Source of the DNA: Fasciolopsis buskii
Taxonomy: Eukaryota; Platyhelminthes; Trematoda; Plagiorchiida; Fasciolidae
Length of the DNA: 64,000 bases
Assembly (NCBI GenBank): GCA_008360955.1
Contig: LUCM01004000.1
Span: 110,059 to 174,058 of the forward strand
Direction of reading: 5' to 3'
Shown here: piece by piece, positions 32,772 to 46,600 of the stretch
How positions within the stretch are numbered: position 1 is the first letter of the stretch
Layout of the letters: each line of letters begins with the position of its first letter
Notes under the pieces: generated by a model
What the model was told of the DNA's origin: nothing
What the model saw: the letters and a program-made list of their open reading frames with translations, nothing else
Database searches by the model: none
Position numbers and translations under genes: made by a program

Positions 32772-35700
32772 ATGGTATTCTAAAATCGCCTGCCACATGT
32801 CAAGGGTCTCCATGTTTTGTTTAACTTTCCGGAATAACATTGAGCGCCAGGCAAGACAGTCATTCGTAAAGCTTGATCTTGTACCATGCTATGTTCAAAG
32901 CATCATCTGTTCCAAAATACCCCAAGGAATGGATCCTGATAGATGGAATTGTTTCAGAAATGAAATCTGCAATGCCTTGTGCACTAATGTAGTATTTTAG
33001 TCTGTCTTCGTGTTTGGAGTTCTTTAACGAAGGTAATCCTATCGATGGACAAAAAAAACCATTTAGCGGGTTATCTTGCGGATGTTCGGTGAATTCGCAA
33101 ACGCAACCCTGGCGACTGATCAAGGAAGTTCTTTCATGGATTGTCGGTGTCGTCAGATAAATCATTGGGGTATGATGGAACTGTAGAATCTGAAAAAGAG
33201 ACTATGAATCTGGATGCTTACATGATAATTCTCTCCGTGCCGCATGACGTAATCCACTGAAGCGGAACCTCAGGCGACGTGTATTATGCGATTTCACAGA
33301 GTCGGGACTTTTAAAATGCGCTATTTCTTCCTTACACATAATGTGTTCAATAGTCTGCTAAAACCATGCAAAAAATATACCAAAACGTTTTTGAAAACAG
33401 ACCAGGTTTGTTAGACTCTTATACTTGTTTAGTGTGGCATCCGGTTCACTGAACAGCTTACAGGATCAAGCAGTTTCTTCCAAATGTAGTTACAGTTTTA
33501 CGTGGTCACAATTATCCTAACACATCGGTTGATTGAATTTTTAATGATCTTCTCGTCAGATGTCGGTAACGTGGTTTAGAAAACGGAGCTTTAATGTTGT
33601 CTTAATTATTACTAGTTTCTAGGGCAGACAGTATCTCACTTTTTCTGCGCCCACAACCAGACATTTTCACCTACTGAGAGAAGAACACTTGATTAATCAA
33701 CGTATCTTGTAGCTGTCAAACTACATAGCGCACTTTGCTACCACTACGTTTGCTTATGTGCACTCCATTAGGTAGGAGTAAATGGTGTTAGAAAATATTC
33801 TCGATTTTTTCGAATAGTTAGTATTACGGTTTCATTCTACAGGTACTAAGTGCTTGTTCCGAGCGTAATTTCTAATTGATTACAGAGACAAGTTTCGGCA
33901 GACACACTGAGAGCAAGAAGCATTAGGTAGGAATGAATCGGTTTCTACGTTCTTAAACATTGGCTCTTCTAGGATCGGGCGGAATTTCCTCGACGATATA
34001 TAGACAAAGTGTTAGAAATTCTACGATGACACTGAATGGTTTTGGAATTATTAACTAACTGCGTCGTATCCATCCTTTCATATTCCCTATATTCTTGATT
34101 TAGAGCCGGGGTGTTCGTTTATTTACACGCAGTTTGAGGCTGTACAACGTTTTTTAGGTCTGTGTGAATCATATGAGTGTCTTTCAATCGCTCACTTTGA
34201 TTGTTGTTTCCGGCTCTTGCAATTGGGCATTGATTTGAAAGTTCTTTTTTAGTTCTTAACGAATTGCTGCTAAGCTAACAAACTAATCATGTTGCAAACT
34301 GGAGTTCGCACGTCGATTTGGCATTGCCTACAAATCTTATGCCCGTGCTTAATGTTTGAGGCCCGCAAATTAATGCTGATCTCAGAGCTTTACTATAACT
34401 TTTCGGTAGTTGGACGTCGTTAAAAGGAAGGTAGGCAAAGGTATTTCAGCTGACAAAAGCTGTTTTAGACAACTTGCAATTACTGATACCTACGTCCCGC
34501 ATAATAAATGTTTAGCAGGTTTTTCACAACCGATTCACTTACATCAGAGCAAATTGGCAACAATAAGAATCTTCGTTGCATTCTCAGTTTTCCCGAAGGT
34601 GATTGGTAAACTGATATTTCTTTTCGTGTAACGAAAAGATTCACAGAGAAAACGTCGCTTTAAACAAAATTATTTTGTATACCACTGATTGATGAGGGAC
34701 ACCAGACAGGAGATATTTGTGACACCTTGTAGTTTGTAAACTGGCAACATCTCTCTCCGGCGATGAGAAAATTAATGGTTGATTCTTAATACATCCTTTG
34801 GATTCTCTGCAGGTTTTATTTTAGAATGCCAAAAATGATGTAAATATATCTGGATCTTGAAATTCAATAGGCTTGCGCATCTCGGTACTGGCGCTGTCAT
34901 ATGTCAACACCTTCCTAAGCATGGAAACCTCTCGAAGGATGTAAGTGTTGTTTCATAGATTTGCTTTAGTAAGTCGGTGATGTGTTGCCTTGATGCTAGG
35001 ATAGCTCATTAAAGCCGTTAACAACACTGGTTTTCTTCGTTTTGAATGCAACGTTCATGTGAACAAGTACTTGGTTGACGCCATCTTCCAAGGACATGAT
35101 TCTTGCTCGAAGCCTTTCCAAGGGAGTAAACTGGTCGTAAATTGAGTTTAGACCTGCGTTCCTAGGCCCACAAATGACTTTACATCATTCTTCATTCAGT
35201 GAATGTTTGTTAACAGAGTTTGTCAGCTTTAGAAATGTGGCATTGCTTATTCTGTCAGCGTCGGCCTTTGCGATGCAATGATAACATATTTAAGAAAGCT
35301 TTAAACAGTGAGAATCAGTGGCTCTAGAATTTCATCTTGACCGTAGATCGGGTTGCTGGTTTCTTTGGGCGCTGATCGCTAATCCTGAGTGTTAAGTTTC
35401 AAAAGGTGCCTTGTAAAAAGTTGTAGAAAGCTTACTCGTCTAATTGTCAAATGACAGATTGAAATCCTACGAAACTACTGACGATTATTTCGCTGCACAA
35501 ACCTGAAAGCCTTTCATTCAGTTAATTCAAAAGGAAGCCAGATATTCGTCTAGCGCTTAAACTCGCATACGCTGGAGTAAAAGTAGTCGCTATTTCTCTG
35601 AAAAAACATACAGAAGCACATTGCTAATACGGAAAAGTAAGTTTCGTAATCCTTCAGTTCACATATACCTTAAGTAGAGCAATCAGCACAGGTATATTTG

Positions 35701-36117
35701 CAAGAAAGCGATTTTCATCCGGTGGTAGGCCATGGAAAACATTTCTGCTAAGAAGGAAACAGAAGTGTTACGAAGAAAGAGATGAGTTGTTTTCATGCAC
35801 AAGTCAAGGAATGAAATCTGGTGCAGCTTCACACAGGGCCTGCGTAGACAGGCGGTCAGTGAGTGATGATTAGCGGTCTTGAAGTTCAAACATTCCGCGA
35901 AAGCGACTGGCCGGAACATATTCCATCAATCGGGACGTTTGCAACTTTGTATATAAACCCGTGATCCATAAGTACTACTTGAATGTGCTTTTCTTCAGTT
36001 GCGGTCTCCTTGTTTACTTTGTTTATATAGCTTGGATCGAATTCAGTTCAGTACTTATTGGTTATTCATAACCTTTCGTCATCGTGACTGACCGAATTCT
36101 GTCAACTAATTCCAAGT
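32772..36117. other. AT-rich stretch, nothing recognised; possible LTR just before the gag
   Basis: No gene, RNA or repeat copy is supported. TTTGTATATAAACCCGTG at about 35946-35963 lies about 170 bp before the gypsy gag remnant at 36118 and could be the TATA region of its 5' LTR; no second LTR copy was found to prove it. GTAAAGCTTGATCTTG occurs at both 31836 and 32866, a short shared word of unknown meaning. Confidence 0.3.
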
Positions 36118-36660
36118 CGAAGTTTTACAATTGGCGTCATGTGATGGAGCTGATTACTATGAATCAGTTCAAACTGCATCCTGGTACGGCCGACGTAGAA
36201 GACTGGATTGAACGCTATGAATTGTGGTACAGCACCTGACGAGAAGTGAAGAATAAGAATCAAAGTGCGTTCTTTCTCACCGTTGGTGGGCGTCCTTTAT
36301 ATTCCGTCATGAAGATTTTGGCATTTCCAAGTTCTCGAGCACCCAGGCCGTTCGATGGCCTGAAGGCGTTATTGCTCAGTCATGTTGTCCCAGTGAGTTT
36401 CTAAACTACGAAGCTTGCAAAGTTTACCCTTTAGTCCTCAAACCCAACATCACATTTCGTGAATTCATTCCATCGTTAAAGGCACAGGCTTCCAAATGCA
36501 ACTTTGGAGATTAGCTGTTATGTAGTCGATTGACTTCTGGCAAAAACCATTCCGAGATTTATAATAAATTAATGCTGAAGCTAGTCCTAAAATTTCCTGA
36601 AACTCGGGGACTTTGTGAACATTATAGAGATGTCTCGACGTCTCCGACGCCACACCCAAA
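36118..36660 (+). pseudogene. gag capsid of a second Ty3/gypsy type (Mag-like), decayed
   Basis: The plus strand reads MNQFKLHPGTADVEDWIERY, then after a TGA QSAFFLTVGGRPLYSVMKIL and AFPSSRAPRPFDGLKALLLS, followed by HVVPVSF and KLAKFTL. This order ('V.DWIER.E....', 'R.AFFLT.GG..Y..LK.L..P..P....F..L..LLL.H..P..F....R.KF') is that of Gag from Mag-type and related gypsy elements, unlike the CsRn1-type gag at 19 kb. Stops after WYST, PVSF and FTL show decay. No RT was found downstream. Confidence 0.7.
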
Positions 36661-36768
36661 TATTTCGTTGTTGTTTTTCTGAAGATCCAATCCCGACCCT
36701 CGGGTAATTCACAAAGGCGAACTCTATAGTTACCTGCTTATCAAAACCCAGAAAAAGAGACCAATCCG

Positions 36769-37014
36769 GTGAACTGCTATTTCCCTTGCGGTGAATTCCA
36801 TTTGGAAAACATTCCAGGTATCGAATGCCTGGCAAATTGTTGTCAGTTGCGATCAAAGTTACTGTCAGATCATCTCATGCGAACTTCGTGCTACCTGGGT
36901 GATTCGCCCATCCAGCATTTCATCTATGTAGAACAATTAACCAGCGAGGCATTTAACAACTACATATCATTCAGGTATCGAATGTCTAATCCACTTGTGC
37001 AGTTCTACCTCTGA
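36769..37014 (+). pseudogene. Nucleocapsid zinc-knuckle remnant of the Mag-like gag
   Basis: An open stretch reading CYFPCGEFHLENIPGIECLA (about 36775-36834), followed by NCCQLRSKLLSDHLMRTSC, resembles two degenerate retroviral-type knuckles (family C-x2-C-x4-H-x4-C twice; spacing disturbed here by small indels). LTSEAFNNYISFRYRM may be the beginning of the protease. It is the natural continuation of the capsid at 36118-36660, in the same orientation and with about 100 bp between. Confidence 0.45.
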
Positions 37015-40000
37015 GGCTGCAATACATTGTAGGTGACATAGGAAATTGACCGGTTTTGTTCCTTGGATTCTTAAACTGGATTAGTCGTGAAGCAAGAGTT
37101 AGCCGAGTGTTCACAGTATGTATGTTTAAGTACTGCTGGTACTATCTGGTCACCGATTAAGTTGATGAAAGCATTCCTTCTTGACAGACATATTTAACAT
37201 ACCAACAATTTGATTACGATAATAGATCACCAAAATAAGAAGGCTTAAGCCATTCTAGGAAAAGTTAGGCGAAAAACGAAATCTAAAATAAGTCCTTGTG
37301 GTAGAAATTGTGGTACAATTCGGATCATTCAATTGCCGAGATCAAATGTTTGCCACATTGAATCAGCCTATACTGAAAGCTGTCTAACAACCTACTTATT
37401 GGCTATGTGTTATCAAACAAGAATGATGTTGCCGCGTTCGTTTGCAGACAGCAGTGAAGTTTTGGTACACAGTCGAAAGTTGACAGAATTTTCACTGAAG
37501 ATTATGCAATGTTAATTTCTCGTTTAGTTTGGGTTGTTACGCCGGTTAAACAAAAGCGTTTCTGCGTGTCTCGTACGGAACAGTAATTGTGTTTAGGTCA
37601 TTTTGCTGATTTCTGCTAACTGCTTGGGTTCTTGTGTTATTCGGACGCTTCAAAACAATTCGGATATATAGAGCTCTAGTCGAATTTGTGTTACCTTGAA
37701 GATGCTACTTATTCGAATTAAGACGCATTTTCTGGTTATCTTTACTCTAGGATCCCTCTCCAAATTTCAGTTTAGCTAAGCACACTAAGTCCTGTGAAAA
37801 CTCCAGTGTTGCTGGATAATTTTAACTGACTGGTAAATAAAATATCATCTGAAGTTGAACGTGAAGCACTTTTGCGAATGACCACGGTAATTTTTCTTGA
37901 ATCACACAAGAACTGGGGAGTCTAGGAAAAGAAAACCGGAACGTGCGACACTGCTACTTGTCGCAGTTCGTCTCACGAATAAAAGACACGGTCTCGAATT
38001 CGCAAGAGTGATAGATTGGATGCTTCAACAGCCTCTTATTCCAAAACAAAACTTTAAAAATATCCTACGTTTTTGAAGTATAACCGGGGAAATCGCAGCA
38101 TTTTTATAAGCAAGGTATGCTTACATGTGTTCATTTTTACAATCAAGTATGAGAGCCACAAACCAACTATTTGTCGTTGCTGATTGTCAGGATTTGTTGG
38201 ACAAATTTATTGAAGATAGTGGTAGAGGCTTTGTGATATTCTTTTATTTGTCTTATCTAGGGCAACATGGATAAGAAACTCTAATTTCCCGTCAGCGAAA
38301 CTCAATGAATCATTCCAAAGGCACCAATACAATCCCTATTCACTACCTATTAAGTTCCCGGCTAGTTTCCAATGGAGACGAGAATCAATCTCTAGAGAAT
38401 CACAGTGAGAAGGATTTGAGGGATTACTTTGGTCCAATTTAAGGACGATCTGAAAACTATTTTGCTAGCCGCCTGATTTAGTTTCCGCCTATTGTCCACT
38501 ACAGTTCGTCCTTCCGATATGGCTAAGGTCATCAGCTGTGGGCATCGCAGATACCTTATCACGCTGCCTAAAAGTTCCATCTCCTCCTTGCTCAGTCTTC
38601 CAACTTCGATCTTCAGATCAATATCGCATTCAACATTAATGGATATCAAGCAACAGCCATGTATGCTCAAGAAAAACTAAACTGATTCAACAAAGAACAA
38701 ATAAATTTATTCGGGAAACGTTTTATACTAGCTTACATATTTCTTCAGTGACTAGTGAAATTTCAACTGGCTATCGGAATACGAAGTTCGAAATATTGCA
38801 ATGGGACTGTCATGTTTCGATAACAAAAACGGGGAAAACTATGTTGCTCGCCTACCGCTTTTTTGTTACGAACGAAGTTAGCAGTTTAAAATGCTGTACT
38901 TTCTTATCATTTATTCTTCCATCTGGTCGTGAAATATTGAACGGATTTATTAGGCGAGCTGATTTGAAGATGAATCAGTAACTAATAATTTGCCTCGATT
39001 AAAGGTCCACGCAGGTCTGAGTTCGCATTCACTCGGTGCCAGACCAACATTTGGTGTGGCTGTCCGTGTAATGTTTCCTTGAACTTTAATCCGTTCTAAA
39101 CATAACACAAAATTTGTCTTCTATTATTCGTATATCATTCGGAATAAACCTTTCAATAATTGTATCTACAAATCATCAATCTACTAACCGTACTTATAAA
39201 TAGCATACCGGCACAATCACAGGACTTGAGAGGTAGTTTTACTTGTACACCCTTCTAGGTTACTCGCCCGAGGAAACGTTAACCAACATGCTCTCCTAAG
39301 TTTTCACGTGAGTAATCTTCACTACTTTTCCATACACTTTGGGAAGAAAAAATATTGGGATAAGTCTTTTGTGAAAAGAATGCCTAATGCCTCACTGGCG
39401 TAAGTGGAGTCAGGTTCTAGTCTTATTCTCAGATTATAGCAAACTTTAACATCATTCACTGGCGTGTGCCACTGCATACCAAACATACAGCTGTATACCT
39501 ACATGTATCCTGGCTAAGGGTTAAAGAAAGAGAAAAGCTGTGTACTGTTCTTCGCACAAATGATAGCTCCTCGACTGCTCTCCTAAAAGTCACGGGCTTA
39601 CCATCGGGTTGCATGACTGGTCACTGAACTTGACACCACCGATTTGCTCAAACCGAAGTAGGAGTTTGACTCAGGGAACCATGCCCTGAGCATCTGACCC
39701 ATTGTTTCCACCAGTGGGGTAGTAGAAAGAATTGAGGAATTACGGCTGGCGGCTAATGACGCGATTCTTGCGCCCTTCAAACGGAGCCAAATGTTATGTC
39801 TAGTATAACAATGAAGAGCTCTTTATTGCTTTTCTCCTCTTCCCTATATCCGATTGCACCCGAACCGGGCTCAACTTTATGTAAATAAGTACATACCATC
39901 CAGCTAGGTCTTTTGTAGTCAAATCAGAAACTTTTCCTAAATCGAGCAAAGGATTGTTTTTTGAAGATCCACTTGACTGGATTGCTTCTTGATTGACATA

Positions 40001-40502
40001 GTGAAGAGTTACAGCGGAATTTCAGATTTGCGACTTTCTGGTGATCCGCTGAAATATAATGCTTGTGTTCCAATCGGTTCCAGTCTATCACAGAAGCTTT
40101 CCGGTAAAAATCCTATAAGTTTAGAATCTAGACCTCCCTTGATATCTGTTTCTCTACCGACACACCTTTCTTCGGGGTGTAGTCTTCTTTGAGCCGATTC
40201 TGACTGCCCAGTATTTTGTTCAAATTGCCTATATATTCTTTCAGTTTCATATTCACGTCACCTGGTCCAATTATCCGGCTATATTCGTATCGGTGACGAT
40301 GCACACTTATATACTCAGCTTTTGGAGTTGATATCCCCCCACAGAAGAGCATCTTTTTTCTCCACTCGGTAGTAGGCCGATGACATCGACTTCCTCGGCA
40401 AGGTTCCACCAGTGCAGTATACCAGCGATTTGCATGCTACAAATATAAACATTTCCAAAATATATACTGTTTTCATGAAATATTTCACCATGTGATATTA
40501 AC
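37015..40502. other. AT-rich stretch without recognised content
   Basis: If the gypsy element of 36.1 kb were complete, pol would lie here, but no RT, RNase H or integrase block is readable. An open frame at 38748-38981 (plus) with CHVSITKTGKTMLLAYRFFV could be taken for a protease-flanking piece, but the evidence is too thin to call. Confidence 0.3.
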
Positions 40503-40657
40503 TCTCAGGTCATCATTCAGAAACCAGGGAAGACCCGTACAGCTGTTTCAACCTTGTTAGGTATCATCAGTAGTGCATTTCTACCGAACCCGAAATGGGA
40601 CGCGAACCAGGGACAAACGGTTTTAAGTCCAACGCCTTAGCTTTTAGATGACCGCTA
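40503..40657 (-). mobile_element. tRNA-headed SINE carrying a hammerhead ribozyme (Smalpha-like)
   Basis: On the minus strand a tRNA-like head (about 40657-40590) contains AGCTAAGGCGTTGGACTTAA and a good B box GGTTCGCGTCC (40608-40598; consensus GGTTCGANTCC). It is followed by ATGCACTACTGATGATACC and the rest of a hammerhead core, then CTTCCCTGGTTTCTGAATGA. This order (pol III head, hammerhead, CTTCCAGG-like tail) is that of the schistosome Smalpha SINE family. The body is diverged and no poly(A) or target duplication was identified, so it is probably an old copy. It is strong evidence that the host is a flatworm. Confidence 0.75.
40525..40580 (-). ncRNA. Hammerhead ribozyme core inside the SINE
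   Basis: Minus-strand reading: CTGATGA (40570-40564, the conserved CUGANGA), stem II ACCT-AACA-AGGT, GAAAC (40549-40545), stem III as the palindrome ACAGCTGT (40546-40539), then A as the cleavage-site nucleotide (UA, an allowed UH site) and CGGGTC. Known schistosome versions use GAAACGGCCGUC, so ACGGCCGU has become ACAGCUGU with pairing kept. The pair closing stem II beside the core is T-T rather than G-C, and stem I (GCACTA against CGGGTC) has several mismatches, so activity may be weak or lost. Confidence 0.72.
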
Positions 40658-43600
40658 TACATGATACGAACAATTTTGTAAAGCTCAAAGGGAATGCACA
40701 TGCACGGAGAATATCGTTTGAGCAGACAGCGTGCATTTGGCTTGCATGTGATTTATCAGTATTGCGAAGTTCGTACAGGAAAATATTAATGGACCGTTCA
40801 TAGATGCCGCGTAGTGTAGCTATCTTATTTGTGGAACTTAGATCAGAATTGGAACCCGCAGCTAGCAGAAAAGGGAAAAAATATCCCCGCCCGTCCATCT
40901 GTTCCAAGATACTGTGACAAATCTTGGCACATTGTTTAATTGGTGAAACTATTTCCGCATTTTTGTTCCATGGTTTACCTATGGGTGATTTACGTCTGAA
41001 AACAGTGGCTTCAAAAGAAATTTATTTCGTGGATAGCTTAGGACTAGTTTATAGACAAGATGTGCCGTGTCAGTTAGTACAACAAAGTTTATTTCTTATT
41101 TTCTAGACGTCTTTAAGTTAAATGAGGCTTATTTTCAAAGAAAATCTACGACTTTGACGGGGTCCCAAGAAATGCGCTGTCTGAAATTTTCTGGACCAGC
41201 AATAATGACTGGCTAATTAAAGGTGTCACCACAAGTCAAATTCTCAGCATGAATTTTACTGGCCTTGGTATTTTGTAATCCGTATTGCGTAGCTGAAAAG
41301 ATATAGAGTAGATTTTCCCAATTTTCTCAGCTGATTTAAAAACTGGTTTTGACAAATGTCTCGAGGTCCTGACCACTCAGGAAAGCGCTCATATTATTAA
41401 GCATTCCATTACTAGCAAGAGACAGCACAGTCAGTCCCTGACCAGAAACGAACGTAGTTTTTACTTTTTATACCCAGTTTGTTTAACTTTTACTCGACTA
41501 GATAGATTTTACTTGGAATAGTAAATATCTGATGTCTTTGGCTCAGTCTTCATTAGCGTTAGCGGTGATTTGAAAAGTTCAGTCTGTTGAGCATGACACC
41601 ACAGGATTTTGTTTTGATTCTCCAGGAACTGTGTAATTTACCTTGTGATTATTCCTACGAATTAATCATGTTCTTAATTTGTTGATCGTTAAATTCTTTC
41701 TGATTAGTATATGTTTGACCCGTCCAGATGGAATTCTGACTTCCTTTAGGCTGGTAACTGTTGTCTATCCTCCCTGCCGACGAATGAAAAGAAACTTCGG
41801 TTTTTCTTTTAGCAAAGATTTCTCTGTATGATTTCCCTTAGCTATCTCCTCGGATTTCCTGGTTTAAAGTATATCGCAATTATTGTATTTAATTTCGCAG
41901 ATGGCATCCATTAACGTATACTGTCACGATTTTGGTCGAGAAGTAAAACAACTACACTCAATGTATTATCAAGAATGCTTAAAATGAACGTGTTTGGTCG
42001 TGAAGGGTAGCGGAGAATGTCGTCAAACACGCGGCCTTGGTTTATCAGAAAAAGTGATAAATGACAGAGCAGTTGAACGCCTAATTATGTTGACTTCAAA
42101 GAGTAGAAAAAGAAAAATGGAATTTGCCGAACCAATGCAGTTAAAATTTGTAGGTCATTGTGAAAGCGATGAGTTGGATGTGAAAGTTTCTTGTGTGCAA
42201 ACTTGCCACTGATTGGCAAATAATCACTCCCGTGAATAATTCATCCGGCGGTATGACGAGTACGTGCCCAGAATTTCCAGTCCACAGCGATGGATCTCAA
42301 GGTCATCTTGTAGCAACCTTGTGATAATAACCAGGATAATTGAAATAGTGAGAAAAACTCTCGAGAACGCGAAGACGGGTTGACATAGGCAATGCTAATT
42401 TTGATTAAAATCCAAACAGACAATGATACGGTGAAAAAATCAGGAGGAATATACCATGCTTCCTTTGGCATGTTGATACTACTCAAATAACGTTAGCATC
42501 ATTCCGCGTGTATGGGGGAAAACAGGAAGCGAATTTGAGGGAGAACTTAGACAGGTGGAGAAAATCTGTACACTGCAAAATGTGGGAATAATAGTTGTGC
42601 TTTTTGAAGCATTCCATTGGAGGGATGCCAGAGTAAGCAAACAATGGTCAATAATTTCTGCGTGGTACCACTGTGCTTCAAGAAACGTCTTGTGATGCAC
42701 ACAATCTATGGGCGTCGCCCACATAAAAAAGACCAACCCGATGGACTCATTTCCAAATTCAGTGATGATCAACAGATAACTGGGTGATCACCGAGTTCAA
42801 GAGATATGATAACGTAAGTCTTCGAGAATGCGTGGCATGCGAAATTCATGTGCACAAAAACAGTAATTGACATTCCAAGTACTGTGATCGAAATACTTCG
42901 CCCGGTCAGTCAGAAAGCCTCAGTCACATTGGTAAAAGTGAAACAAGATCCAAATTCACCCAGAGGACCCCATGATTTCCGGTCTATAGGAAGGGTTGGC
43001 GGATAACCGTGAATCCAAAAACCCAAGTGGTTTCGCATGTCTAGACGTTCAGTTATGTTTTTCGTTGTTACCCAACGTAACATTCGCTTGGAGCAATATG
43101 TGATCTGACGAAAAGACTACGAAAATGTTTCACAGTACCAGAAAAAATAAGAATATAAACGTAGATCGAATTTAGACTTTGTTTATGTCTACTTGTTGCA
43201 CAATAAAAGGGTTTCAGTGTAATGGCAGCTTGACAAATAAGCGGTCAGCTGGATGGAAATTCACTTAAATGCAGCTTCATTAGTGTAAGATATTTACAAA
43301 AAACTAAATGTCCGCATTCTCTGAGGAAACTGTCTGAAAAGTCATACCTTACCTGTGCTAGCCACTGATTGAATGGTTCCTTGGTAAGCCCAATGTGGAG
43401 CAGTCATAAATTGTCCTGAATAGCTTACGAATAGTTCTCTACAATTTATGAAAACATCTGTAACGCCTTGTTATTAACCAGATTTAGACAATAGAGAAAT
43501 CTATGAAAACGGAGTCAATAACGGTTGGAACCGTACTGTCGGCTCCGGGCAGACTGTTCTCAGCGTCGAAACAAACGTGAAAATCGACTCAGCTTATCAC

Positions 43601-46600
43601 GCGATACAAATTTAGTCAACGCACTTGTGAGTAACGGGTTGATAATTCTGTCGAAACACTAACAACATCTGACTTACCTGACTTTTAATAGATTCGTTCT
43701 AGAAGTCAGCAGCAAAACACTGTGCGATAAAGGCAGCATAACAACAATCCTGATTAGAAGCTAGTCACGTGCAAACGGCATACTGTGTAAACTATCGGCA
43801 CTAGTTACTCCGCATTGTTGGCAATATAGACAATCTGAATGTATTCGGAGGCCGTTGTGAAATTATGTGCTCACACTACTTGGTTTTTTATTATTTTGAA
43901 GTACTTTGAGTCCGGCAACTTACAGGATCAATAGCTTGGGAGATAATTCCTCTATTAAGACTGCGTAAAGCCTGAAAGTTTCTAGACACAGGAAGTATTT
44001 CATGTGCAGCCTTGTGCAACTGGAATATTGTACCACTCGTTATGGCATCACATAAAGTAGAGCCCAAAACTTCAATCTTATAAACTTCGATTCTCCTTAT
44101 AATCACAATAATGAATATCGTTAAAAATAAATCAAAAATTTTTCCCCACTATCGCCGTTGTCCTAGCAGTCGTTTGAAATACGGCAAACAAATTTATGCA
44201 GCGAGGCAAGTGTTAGCTTTACTAACTAAATCAAAACGAAGATATTTTTAAAGACATCCTAAATATTTCACCGGAGGATGTCAATAAGTTACCTTATTTA
44301 GATGTTCTACTTTAGTAATATTTCACTACTGTAGATGAAAGGATAAACGTTCATCCATAAAAAAAACTGCGCCTATCACAAACGTTCCCACTGATTCACA
44401 CAGCCCTGCTGGGGTAAAAAAATAGGTAAACTGGCCAGAAGAAATTATAGCGTTTATACAATTTGCACTTATGGAGATATCGCCTCATATAAATACGGCT
44501 GTAGAATGATTACCAAGATGAGCGACCTAATTAGTTTATTAGTACTGTGACCGTTGAGAACATAATGTTCTAGTTGAATAATCCTTCCACTCCCTACTCA
44601 TCCTCCTTTCACAGCCAAATATACACCGCTAGTGCCAAACCATATCAAGAAATTTTAAATAAAATCATGATTAGTCATGTTTTGTGTTAAAAGTCGGATG
44701 CATAATCTTGGTAGTTTTAAAATTTGTGAATGTTGTCAGTCTGACTTGTTTGTGGTATCACTGTTTCTCTTTCCTTTTCGCATGCGCGTTCATGTGGATG
44801 GCTACAGTGGTATCCAATTACAGAAGAGTCCTAACCATTTAACGTGCAAGTTTTACCCATAGTCAACAGTCGACAATCAGGCGGTTGGAGTCCCCGTTGA
44901 GCTATCTGCCTAGCTGAAGCTAGCGGAGTTGAATAATGGATGAGACTCGTCTGACTGTTATTGAATTCACAACTAAGTGTCGAGGAGACGCATCGCCAAC
45001 TGTTTCGTCATATTCAGGACCCGATATCTCACTGATCTGAACTTTCTTGTTCGGACCCTGTACAGAAGAGTGGAAGCCTCGGTCTGCTTGTTATTTGATC
45101 TGCCTCAGAAAGACTTAAGACGACTGCGTAGGATGCAGTTTCTCCTGTTGTCGATCTCCTAGGCTAACGGTTGCGGCTGAGTTTCAACATGAACAAAGAA
45201 TAAAGGAAAAAATTAAAGTCGCAAGCGTGATAGTGCATACAAGAGAAAATGTACACGGTGAAAGCCACTGACTTCAGCATAAAGCTGTTTTATCAGCAAG
45301 TAAGTTATTGCAGACATTAAACCGAAACTCATGCGTCCTACTTAGAAGCTTTTCACTTCACAACATTTGAAGTTGATCCGCGAAAATGCGGGGCACACTG
45401 CGGCTACAGTAATTCAACCCAGATTCATTTAACTTTCGAAACCTTGAAATCTGCGTCAAACCTAGTACCTTATATCAAATCTATCAAGCTGTTTATCCAG
45501 TAGGTGGCAAAAAACTTTCAGGTTATGCTACTGTCTGATTGGTAGTGGTGAAAGCTGAACTTCACTGAAGTATTCATATTACTTCGAAATGTCGTCCTAT
45601 TGAACTAGCTACTTACCTACACAAAGTGAGTTCAAATTGGGACTGCGAACTATTTGTAAGTTCGCTTCAAATCCCGTAACACACAAAGTTATAAGGAAAC
45701 ACGACACCATGCTGGTCCACTTTGATGACAGGGCCATCCGTCAGGAAGCAATGGTTAAATCACAAGCAATGGAATCAGAAATATCATGCGATCAGAAACT
45801 GAATATCAGTTTGACTATCATCTAACAACTATCGGACGAAGCAGCGTGTATTAATTGGTTTTCACGAAAGACCATGAGAATTAATAACAGGTCTTAGCAA
45901 ATTCATTATAGCGTGAAATATGCAGATGAGTTGTAAGACAACTGTGGAATGAACTTGCTAATCTGGTGCAGGACATTCCAACCAATGTGACAGGTTTAGT
46001 TAAGTGAAATCGTGAGTGCATTCACAAAAGTTTTAAAATACTAAAACATTGCCGATAAGCCAGTAACTTTCTTAAGTCAAGATGGTGTTCTATGTCACTG
46101 ATCGATCATACACGAGTACTTTGTGACGGAAGTTTTCGAATTACACCAGTCACAGTTAACTTGCCACCACTATCCTAACTTTTAAGTAGTAATAACAAAA
46201 CAGCTAATCATTTGGGTTTGTTTGTACCGATTGAACTGCGCAGGTGGAAATGTAAAACACTGACAATTTAAAAAACAAATCAAGGTGAATAGTTCTGCAT
46301 ACTTGGCTTCATCATTTGTAATAAGAGACGAAGCGAGGCGCTGAGAAAATTGCTGAAGTGTACAAGCAAAAGAAAAATGGTTTCTTTAGAAAATTCACTT
46401 CCAGCAATAAAACAAATACGTTCTATCAAACTAGCACAAGGTGTCGAAACGAGTGCATCAAATAATAAACGATAATAAACAATGATAAACAATAATAAAC
46501 AATACGTAAATGTCCAGGGTCAGTTAATCTGTTGTCTGTTCGAATGGTTCGGATTTAGAGAACCTAAAGTGGTTTATTACTGTGCATTTACCAGAAAGTC

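Noticed and set aside
44860..44925. tRNA-like A box TAGCTCAACGG on the minus strand
   Set aside because: No B box at the right distance and no foldable arms.
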